A stretch of 64,000 nt of DNA from Lewinellaceae bacterium (GTDB lineage Bacteria; Bacteroidota; Bacteroidia; Chitinophagales; Saprospiraceae). The notes beneath the pieces are model-generated. The model had not been told where the DNA came from. It was given only the letters and a program-made list of their open reading frames with translations, and did not search any database. Of the stretch, positions 55,081-62,090 are shown one piece after another. Where the stretch lies: NCBI GenBank assembly GCA_016708875.1, contig JADJFA010000002.1, forward strand, positions 124,001-188,000, given 5' to 3'. Numbering within the stretch: the first letter of the stretch is position 1; each line of letters opens with the position of its first letter. Made by a program: the position numbers and the translations under genes.

Positions 55081-57219
55081 ATGCACAGTTTTTACGGCAT
55101 TTTAAACACCCACGACAACACAAGCGAATTCAACTTCGACACGCTCAGGGCCAAATTTCCGACAGCATTCGGGACCGCCCCAGTGTTCAAAGACGCTTCG
55201 CTTCAGATCATGGGCGACGTTCGCCGTTCGACCATGCCCAATGGTTCGATTTTGTACTGCTGCGGTGAGTTATACAGCGCCCACTCCGCTGCAGACCTGC
55301 AAAAACAATTGGAACAATTGCACCATCGGGTGGAACAAGTCGGCCTCCAGACAGCAGCAACTGAACTCAATGGCCGGTTTTTACTGTGTTATTTAGATGC
55401 TGGACGCCAGAAATTCCAGATCCTGACCGACCACATGGGCATCCAACAGGTGTTTTACCATCAGGGACAGGGCTTTCTGCTTTTCGGTTCCGAAATTAAA
55501 TTCTTGCTGCAACATCCCCTTTGCCCAAAAACAATTGATTGGAAAAACGCGCTCCGGCGCTCCATCCCCTTTGTGGTGCTCGACGGCGAAAAGAACTACC
55601 ACGCCTGGTTCAAAGACATTTTCCTGTTGGAGGAAGCGACTAAGCTGAGTATTGACCTAAAATCAGGGGCTTCTCAAAAACATACTTATTGGAATCCATA
55701 CCTAGGCAGCAGCTCCGCAGGCGACGAGCGCCGTGCCCAACAGGTTATGGACGAGTACATAGAATTGCTCGAAGACGCGCTGCGGATTCGCATTCAGGAC
55801 CAGGACACAGCATTTTCCTTCCTGAGTGGCGGACTGGATTCCTCCATACTCTGTGCTATGGCAGCCCGCATAAAACCATTGGAAACTTTTTCCATCATTA
55901 CCCAGACAACCCTGCTGGAAGAAACCACCGAACTCTGCGACCGCCTGGCGAAAGACCTGCATTTTGGCAACACGCAATTCGTAGTGCCCTACCACCGGCT
56001 CGCCATAGATTCAGAATTATGGAAAAAACGGGTATGGCGTGCCGAATCGCCTTTTGCACACACCGATTCCATGACCAAAACCCTCCTGCACGATGCTATT
56101 CGAAGACTTCATCCCAATATACCATACACCCTGACAGGCACTGGCAGCGACCAACTCAACGGTGGTTTGGCACGCTGGATCGTAGAAGATTCAGAGACCC
56201 GAGAGGAGAGCTGGAAAAACATGATCGGGAAAGTAAAAGAAGCTGAATTGTGGCACCATTTGCCTGAGCGAATCCATGCTTTATGGGGCGCGCGCAATTT
56301 TCTGCAAAGGGATTTTGTCGCCTCTATTTCCGGTCAGACAATGGAGGAAAACCCGATGCACTATTATATCAAAAGCAATGTCCACATCAACCAGTTTGTA
56401 TTGCTTTGGGACGAAAACCGAGCGGCATATTCCCACCGGCACAGCGCGCGGTATCCTTTTCTGGACCATCGGTTTTTACCCTTTATGTACAATATCCCGG
56501 AGAGATTGCACGGGGAGCTTTTCTACGACAAACAAATCCTGCGCGTACCAGCTGCGCGTTACCTGCCCGATTACATCCTGAACAAACCCAAAGCCCCGGC
56601 CAACACTTGGATGTACGACCGCCGATTAGATATCTATAAATCGCTCATTAATCCGCGCAAACTCGACTTGCTGGAAGAAGCACTTGGGCCTTTGAACGAA
56701 CCTCATCCTGTCATTGATAAAAAGGCCCTGGTTGCAGAGCTCGGTAGGCTAGAGCAAGAACCTGACCACAAGACTTGGCAATACCTGCTCAACGTGATCA
56801 ACCTCGGACTTCTCGAAAAACTGCACACACAGGACGAGGCCAGCATGAGCTACGAGAATGAAATTCAGACAGTTATGGAGACGGTGAAGGAGATGAACCC
56901 CGCCACAAGCAATCGGTTACGGAAAAATCTGGACATCGTGCCAGAGCACGAACTGTTGCGCCGTCCCATTCAATTTGCAGAAGGTTGCAGTCTTGTTCAA
57001 GAACACCCAAGCGGCAAGGTGTTTTTGAATAAAAATGAAGTCCTTGTTTATGAAATTGACGATGAAAACCCTTCCTGGAAAAAATTCCTATTTGCAATTG
57101 ACAACAAACAATCCACGGCACAATTGATGGAGGGGTTGGGACTTGATTTTGAACAAATCCAGGATTATTTCTACCTATGCCTTAAAGAAGCAATCTTAAA
57201 AATTGATTCGATTATTTGA
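55081..57219 (+). CDS. Asparagine-synthetase-like RiPP enzyme (lasso-cyclase-type) without glutaminase Cys, with PqqD-like C-terminus
   Basis: 712 residues. The N-terminal ~200 residues resemble the class II amidotransferase fold (HSFYGILN), but residue 2 is His where glutamine-using enzymes have Cys, so ammonia from glutamine is unlikely. The ATP-pyrophosphatase domain has SGGLDSS at 249-255, LTGTGSDQLNGG near 350 (E to T and E to Q changes against AsnB), YPFLDHRFLPF near 458 and NKPKAP near 500. This set matches enzymes that adenylate a carboxylate and let an internal amine attack, such as lasso cyclase or beta-lactam synthetase. Residues ~615-712 look like a PqqD-type winged helix that could bind leaders. 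ATG 55081 is chosen because it begins the conserved fold. Confidence 0.87.
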   Translation: MHSFYGILNTHDNTSEFNFDTLRAKFPTAFGTAPVFKDASLQIMGDVRRSTMPNGSILYCCGELYSAHSAADLQKQLEQLHHRVEQVGLQTAATELNGRFLLCYLDAGRQKFQILTDHMGIQQVFYHQGQGFLLFGSEIKFLLQHPLCPKTIDWKNALRRSIPFVVLDGEKNYHAWFKDIFLLEEATKLSIDLKSGASQKHTYWNPYLGSSSAGDERRAQQVMDEYIELLEDALRIRIQDQDTAFSFLSGGLDSSILCAMAARIKPLETFSIITQTTLLEETTELCDRLAKDLHFGNTQFVVPYHRLAIDSELWKKRVWRAESPFAHTDSMTKTLLHDAIRRLHPNIPYTLTGTGSDQLNGGLARWIVEDSETREESWKNMIGKVKEAELWHHLPERIHALWGARNFLQRDFVASISGQTMEENPMHYYIKSNVHINQFVLLWDENRAAYSHRHSARYPFLDHRFLPFMYNIPERLHGELFYDKQILRVPAARYLPDYILNKPKAPANTWMYDRRLDIYKSLINPRKLDLLEEALGPLNEPHPVIDKKALVAELGRLEQEPDHKTWQYLLNVINLGLLEKLHTQDEASMSYENEIQTVMETVKEMNPATSNRLRKNLDIVPEHELLRRPIQFAEGCSLVQEHPSGKVFLNKNEVLVYEIDDENPSWKKFLFAIDNKQSTAQLMEGLGLDFEQIQDYFYLCLKEAILKIDSII

Positions 57220-57317
57220 TTGATTCGATTATTCGATTGGCTAGACATAGCGCTCCGCCCCATATTGGAACCAATCGAATAATCGAGCTATCACCCAATC
57301 GAATAATCGAATCAATC
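57218..57317. repeat. 23-nt perfect inverted repeat between enzyme and exporter genes
   Basis: Arms 57218-57240 and 57295-57317 are exact complements built from GATT/AATC-rich repeats, with a third partial arm at 57271-57286. It overlaps the synthetase stop codon and may tune expression between the genes. Confidence 0.75.
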
Positions 57318-57339
57318 ACCCAATCGAATTAATTGAGCG

Positions 57340-59523
57340 ATGCGTAAATCCTTCCCTTTCATACAGCAGACCGGCATGATGGAGTGCGGGCCGACCTGTC
57401 TGGCCATGATTTTCAAGTACTACGGGTATTACAATATCCAATCGCTGTTGGCAAAACTCACCGAAGCCAACACCGCAGGAGTAAACCTGTACAGCATGGC
57501 CGAGGTAGCCGAACAGTTTGGTTTTCAGGCAGATGCGTATGAGATGGAGTACGAAAACTTTGCGGAAATCAAAATGCCCTGCATCGCCCATTACAGCGGC
57601 ATTCATTTTATTGTGGTGTACCGCGTTACGGAGGATACCGTTTGGATCGCCGATCCGGCTTACGGAAAAGACAAAATCAGCAAGACAGAATTTTTGAAAA
57701 AATGGAACGGGATTGTTCTGGCCATTGAGCCTACACCCGCCATTTTTAAAAACAAAGACCTCGAAGAAACGGTCAAGGAATACCGCAGCCATCGCAAGTC
57801 CTTATACGCAAGGTTTTATAAACCTGTGTTTGAATCGCTCCGCACGGTGATCTGGCAAATTTTGCTTGCCTCCGCGGTATTGCAAGCACTTGGATTGGCC
57901 ATCCCGTTTTTCACCCAGACCATTGTGGACAATGTACTGGTGAACCAGAACAAAAAAATGCTCATGGTGATCCTCATGGGTATGTTCGCCGTTTTTGCCA
58001 CGCAGGTAATCCTGCTGTACGTCCGAAACATACTCCTTGTACACGCTCGAGTCCATTTTGAACTGGATTTTTTCAGCCGGTTTTTCAAGCACTTTATTTC
58101 CCTTACCCAGAAATATTACGACAACAACAAGCGCGAGGATTTCATGGCGCGTTTTCAGGAAAACATCACTATTCGGCAACTGGTAAATCCGAGTGTAATC
58201 GAGAGCGTCGTTGACCTGCTTTTTGTTCTGTTCTATGTACCTATCTTGTTGATTTATAACTTAAAATTGGGTCTCGTTGCCTTGGGTTTTGTTCTGATTT
58301 ATAGTTTGGTTACCATCTATTACACGCCCAAAATTCGTGCACTTGCCTACAAGGTTTTTTACCGCAACCTCGAAACCTTAGGGGACTTTTTGGACACCCT
58401 GCTTGGGATGCAAAGTGTGAAACTGCTCGCCATCGAAAACTTCAAATTTTGGCAGTGGAAAAACAAATACAAACGCACCCTCAATGTGGTCATGGAAGCC
58501 GAGCAGCAAAGTGCTATGCTGCATTCTGTGCAACGCAGTATTTACTACGTCAGTCAGGTAGGGATTTTTTGGATCGGGGCCTATATGACCTTCAACAATG
58601 AAATTACCATTGGCCAATACCTCGCTATAACGGCCATATTCATCATTGTACTCAATGCACTGAACAACCTGTCCATGATCTGGTACAACCTTACCGAGTT
58701 GTCCGTCAGTATCACGCGCCTCAACGACGTTTTGGTGCAGGAAGAGGAAAACAGTTCCGTACTTGATTTGGCCAATGACTTCCAGACTTTCCCCTTGAAT
58801 GTCAGCAACTTAAATTTCAAATACAACAAAAGCCAGGAAAAACATGTGCTCAAGGACCTGAACTTCAGCATCCGCGAAGGCGAACATATCGGCATCGTGG
58901 GCCGCAACGGTTCTGGCAAAAGCACCCTTGTCAAGATGCTGGTCAATTTTTATACAGAGTACGAGGGCAATATCGTTTTTGGCAACACCGATATGCGCCG
59001 AATCAACCCCACAGCCTTGCGCAAAAAGGTGTTTCTTTTCCCTCAAGACATTTATGTGTTCAACGGCACAATCAAGGAAAACATCCTTTACGCCAATCTC
59101 AATGCAGACATTGAAGATGTGATACGAGCCGCCAAACTGGCTGATTTACACGATTTTGTGGCTGGTCAATATCTTGGATACAATTACAAGATCGGCGATT
59201 ATGGTGCAAACCTTTCGGGGGGCCAACAACTCAAACTCGCTTTCGCGCGATTGTTCCTGAGCGACCCGGACCTGATTATTCTGGACGAAGCCAGCAGCAT
59301 GTTGGATGTTGAATCGGAACAAAAAATCATGGCCAACATCAAATCCCATTTCAAAGGCAAAACCATTATCAGCATCGCGCACCGAATGCAGACCCTCAAA
59401 AACGCCGACCGAATCTGGGTGGTGGACGAGGGTCAGATTGCAGAGGAAGGAACCCACGAGGCCCTTATGCAGCGCGAAGACGGGCTGTATTTCAGTTTCA
59501 TGCGAACCTATCTGAACTACTAA
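57340..59523 (+). CDS. ABC exporter with C39 leader peptidase domain (PCAT type)
   Basis: 727 residues. The C39 domain (1-~140) has the oxyanion Gln region (QQTGMMECGPTCLA), catalytic Cys16, His89 (GIHFIVVY) and Asp105 (ADPAYG), so it should be active. Six membrane helices lie between about 160 and 450. The ATPase has Walker A GRNGSGKST near 521, signature LSGGQ near 624, Walker B LIILDEASSMLD near 645 and SIAHRM. PCATs remove double-glycine leaders during export, matching the GG leaders of the 20 precursors. It lies between the enzyme and HlyD genes, 8 nt from the latter. Confidence 0.95.
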   Translation: MRKSFPFIQQTGMMECGPTCLAMIFKYYGYYNIQSLLAKLTEANTAGVNLYSMAEVAEQFGFQADAYEMEYENFAEIKMPCIAHYSGIHFIVVYRVTEDTVWIADPAYGKDKISKTEFLKKWNGIVLAIEPTPAIFKNKDLEETVKEYRSHRKSLYARFYKPVFESLRTVIWQILLASAVLQALGLAIPFFTQTIVDNVLVNQNKKMLMVILMGMFAVFATQVILLYVRNILLVHARVHFELDFFSRFFKHFISLTQKYYDNNKREDFMARFQENITIRQLVNPSVIESVVDLLFVLFYVPILLIYNLKLGLVALGFVLIYSLVTIYYTPKIRALAYKVFYRNLETLGDFLDTLLGMQSVKLLAIENFKFWQWKNKYKRTLNVVMEAEQQSAMLHSVQRSIYYVSQVGIFWIGAYMTFNNEITIGQYLAITAIFIIVLNALNNLSMIWYNLTELSVSITRLNDVLVQEEENSSVLDLANDFQTFPLNVSNLNFKYNKSQEKHVLKDLNFSIREGEHIGIVGRNGSGKSTLVKMLVNFYTEYEGNIVFGNTDMRRINPTALRKKVFLFPQDIYVFNGTIKENILYANLNADIEDVIRAAKLADLHDFVAGQYLGYNYKIGDYGANLSGGQQLKLAFARLFLSDPDLIILDEASSMLDVESEQKIMANIKSHFKGKTIISIAHRMQTLKNADRIWVVDEGQIAEEGTHEALMQREDGLYFSFMRTYLNY

Positions 59524-59531
59524 GCAACGCC

Positions 59532-60808
59532 ATGAAAGAGACCGACGAACTAGAACCGCAACAATACCGCCGACTGTACTGGGAGTCGGATGTGCCCGTG
59601 CGCGACCTGCGGGTGCGGCTCATGCGCAAGCTGTTGTATGCCGCTGTTGCCGTGTTCCTATTGATGTGTGTGACAGCCTATTATGTCAAATTTCCCGATC
59701 AGATCGAGTTGCCCTTTGTGCTGAAAAACGATGTGCGCGAGGAGGTTTACAAATTCCCCTTTCCCGTTTATTTGGTGGAGCAATACGTACAAACTGGCAA
59801 CACTGTAAAGCCTGGCGATCGGCTTCTTAGACTCACTTCGCCAGAGATCGTGGCCATGTTGAACGATTACAATGAGGCCATAAAAGATTCGGCAAACCTT
59901 AGTGGTGCGCGGCACACTTCTACACTTCGGCAACTGGATATGGTTCGTGCAAATTTGCGGCAGAACCTTGCGAGCATAGAGGCGAATTCGCGGCAATTGG
60001 AACTCAGTAAACAAACTTGGGCCGCCCACGAACAGGAACTTCAATTCAAATTGAAGGATGCCACCGAAAAATCAGAAGCCTACAAAAGTCTATACGAAAG
60101 CAAGACTGTGGCTAGATTTGACATGACAGAGAAGGAAAACCAGCAAAAACAGGCTGAAAATGCCCTACAGCAGGAAAAACTGCGCTACGACCGGGAAAAT
60201 CTGCGCCTGCAATCTGCCATCAACCAGTTGCAGATTGAAAACCAGATTGCCCAAAGCCAATTGGCGAAATTGAGGCCGATTTTCAAGGCGATTCTGCTGA
60301 ATCACTGAGTAAATTAGAACTCGCCCGTCGCCGTATTGCCAATACTTTTGGCATGTGCGACATCACAGAAGGCGCTATCGTAGTCAAAAGCCCCATAGAA
60401 GGCAAGGTGTCTTTTTTGTTTGAGGGCGAAAAAGAGATCAACAGCGGCGCCACGGTGCTTAAAATCAACAGCGCGAACGAGGCCACCTACGCTTTTTTGA
60501 AATGTCCGCCAGCCATTGTAGGGAAACTTCAAGCACAACAGGTTTGCCACTTAAAAGTACTTTCCTTCCCATTTTACGAATACGGCAGTGTGCCGGGTCA
60601 TATCCGTCAAATCAGTCTCACGCCCGATGAGAACGGTCAATATAACGTCTACGTCGCTTTGGGCGATCCCGGGCGGCTAAAAGGGCTTCTTCAGCCCGGA
60701 ATGGATGGTACTGCGGTGGTGATTATTGAAGAAAAGACCCTGCTCCAGTATTTTTTCAGGAACCTGAAAAAAGGATACCATCGGGTGGCTGGGGGCGATA
60801 TTTTGTGA
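59532..60808 (+). CDS. HlyD-family membrane fusion protein (frameshifted)
   Basis: The frames 59532-60308 and about 60275-60808 join if one G is added near 60271 (LAKLEADFQGDSAESLSKLEL). The ~425-residue product has one membrane helix (about 32-52, AAVAVFLLMCVTAYYVKF), a first lipoyl-like half (LVEQYVQTGNTVKPGDRLLRL) and a long coiled coil. A second lipoyl half (VVKSPIEGKVSFLFEGEKEINSG) and a beta-barrel end follow. It should link the PCAT exporter to the outer membrane so that peptides leave the cell. The break is probably a read error. Confidence 0.9.
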
Positions 60809-60837
60809 TCTCCCCGCCAACCTTTTTTCATGCTTTT

Positions 60838-60881
60838 TAATACTTTTTTACCCATTGGCCGGTAGTCGGCCCTGACCTTTG
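60838..60881 (+). promoter_or_regulatory. Peptide-array promoter P3
   Basis: TAATACTTTTTTACC, then ATTG at 60854-60857, 16 nt, then GACCTTTG at 60874-60881 and TATCATCAAA. It starts array 2 shortly after the HlyD stop. Confidence 0.75.
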
Positions 60882-60952
60882 TATCATCAAAAAACACAGG
60901 GGCAGCCGAAAACCTGAGACAGAGTAGGCAATCATCTTCAAAATAAAAAGTC

Positions 60953-61036
60953 ATGAAAAAACTGAGCAAAGGACAAGCATCTACCATCAATGGCAGTGGC
61001 GGAAGGCCAAGTCCAGGGGGGTGGTTACCAAATTAA
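60953..61036 (+). CDS. Peptide precursor 12, predicted core GGRPSPGGWLPN
   Basis: 27 codons, the longest copy. The leader ends INGS (GS in place of GG at -2/-1), which C39 peptidases can accept. The core is 12 residues, Gly/Pro rich, and still ends in Asn. Confidence 0.8.
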   Translation: MKKLSKGQASTINGSGGRPSPGGWLPN

Positions 61037-61116
61037 CAAACACCTAGGTATCCAACAACCAGGGACAGCCGAAAACCTGGAATAGAGTAGGCAATCAAGA
61101 TCAAAATAAATAAGTC

Positions 61117-61188
61117 ATGAAAAAGCTAAGCAAAGGCCAGGCATCCATCATTATTGGTAGCTCGGGAGGGGGGTGGTTATCCAACTGA
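61117..61188 (+). CDS. Peptide precursor 13, predicted core SGGGWLSN
   Basis: 23 codons. Leader QASIIIGS; the Trp-Leu-x-Asn ending resembles precursor 12. Stop TGA. Confidence 0.8.
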   Translation: MKKLSKGQASIIIGSSGGGWLSN

Positions 61189-61263
61189 CGCTCTACAACC
61201 CCAACAAACAGGCGCAGCCGAAAACCTGAAACAGAGTAGGCAATCACCATTAAAAAAAAATTC

Positions 61264-61332
61264 ATGAAAAAGCTAAGCAAAGGCCAAGCATCTACCATCA
61301 ATGGCAGCGGACCAGGATTAGTGGTTCAATAA
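61264..61332 (+). CDS. Peptide precursor 14, predicted core GPGLVVQ
   Basis: 22 codons. Leader ends INGS. The seven-residue core ends in Gln. Confidence 0.8.
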   Translation: MKKLSKGQASTINGSGPGLVVQ

Positions 61333-61414
61333 CTGAATATCCAAAAACCAAACAGGCGCAGCCGAAAACCTGGAATAGAGTAGGCAATCAATTCACATTC
61401 AAAGGCATTAAACA

Positions 61415-61477
61415 ATGAAAAAGTTGACTAAAAATCAGACCGCTACAATTCTTGCGGGAGGACCAATACTTCAATAG
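61415..61477 (+). CDS. Peptide precursor 15 (TKN leader), predicted core GPILQ
   Basis: 20 codons. Second leader subfamily, MKKLTKNQTATILAG, keeping L4, T5, Q8 and I12 but with AG at 14-15. If cleavage is after GG instead, the core is PILQ. Confidence 0.82.
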   Translation: MKKLTKNQTATILAGGPILQ

Positions 61478-61521
61478 AATTGGATCACACCGAATCATTT
61501 CACAATCAAAATCAACATGTA

Positions 61522-61584
61522 ATGAAAAAGTTGACCAAAAATCAGACCGCTACAATTCTTGCTGGTGGGCCAATAATCCAATGA
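61522..61584 (+). CDS. Peptide precursor 16 (TKN leader), predicted core GPIIQ
   Basis: 20 codons. It lacks the standard upstream RNA element and has the second spacer type. An ATGTAATG at the start makes a two-codon upstream frame overlapping the real ATG. Confidence 0.82.
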   Translation: MKKLTKNQTATILAGGPIIQ

Positions 61585-61632
61585 GTACTAATGAATCACA
61601 CCAAATCCTTTCACAAACAAAATCAACAAGCA

Positions 61633-61695
61633 ATGAAAAAATTGACAAAAAATCAGACCGCTACAATTCTTGCGGGTGGGCCAATAGTCCAATGA
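61633..61695 (+). CDS. Peptide precursor 17 (TKN leader), predicted core GPIVQ
   Basis: 20 codons, preceded by the second spacer type. With 15, 16 and 20 it forms the GP-[IV]-[LIV]-Q core series. Confidence 0.82.
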   Translation: MKKLTKNQTATILAGGPIVQ

Positions 61696-61742
61696 ATTTA
61701 ATTGGATCACACCGAATCATTTCATAATTAAAATTACAAACA

Positions 61743-61805
61743 ATGATAAAACTAAGCAAAGGCCAAGCATCCACTATCAATGGCGGCGGATTCCGGTGGA
61801 ATTAA
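61743..61805 (+). CDS. Peptide precursor 18, predicted core GFRWN
   Basis: 20 codons. Leader starts MIKLSKG (Lys2 to Ile) but follows the TKN-type spacer, so leader and spacer types have been recombined. Confidence 0.82.
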   Translation: MIKLSKGQASTINGGGFRWN

Positions 61806-61882
61806 GCGCCAAATAAAAATCCAAACAGGGTAAGCCAAAAACCTGAAACAGAATAGGCACTCACCATTAATTTTGAATAGTC

Positions 61883-61945
61883 GTGAAAAATCTAACTAAA
61901 GGCCAAACGGCCACTATCAACGGCGGAGGAATTCGTTGGAATTAA
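61883..61945 (+). CDS. Peptide precursor 19, GTG start, predicted core GIRWN
   Basis: 20 codons beginning with GTG, where the flanking AGTC-start-AAA context has ATG in the other copies. Leader KNLTKGQTATINGG mixes features of both subfamilies. Confidence 0.75.
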   Translation: MKNLTKGQTATINGGGIRWN

Positions 61946-62027
61946 ACGCCAATTAAAACCCTAAAAAATGGGATGTCGAAAACCTAAAACAGAATAGGCA
62001 ATCTGTTTACATTCAAATGCATAAGCA

Positions 62028-62090
62028 ATGAAAAAATTGACTAAAAATCAGACCGCCACAATTCTTGCGGGTGGGCCAGTACTCCAGTGA
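62028..62090 (+). CDS. Peptide precursor 20 (TKN leader), predicted core GPVLQ
   Basis: 20 codons. Its stop codon (62088-62090) touches the convergent smc stop at 62091 with no gap. Confidence 0.82.
   Translation: MKKLTKNQTATILAGGPVLQ

Larger units (their letters stand above)
60895..62005 (+). repeat. Transcribed repeat element, array 2 (six copies) plus a second spacer type
   Basis: The same element as in array 1 lies near 60895, 61057, 61206, 61350, 61822 and 61960, the last two diverged (AAGCCAAAAACCT; GTCGAAAACCT). Precursors 16, 17 and 18 instead follow a different repeated spacer, ATCACACCGAATCATTTCA or a close variant (about 61482-61500, 61594-61615, 61703-61725). Precursor 15 (TKN leader) has the standard element. 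Confidence 0.75.

Noticed and set aside
60895..61390. Known riboswitch in the repeated leader element
   Set aside because: The element did not match conserved cores I know for cobalamin, c-di-GMP, glycine, SAM, preQ1, THF or fluoride; too short for most of them.
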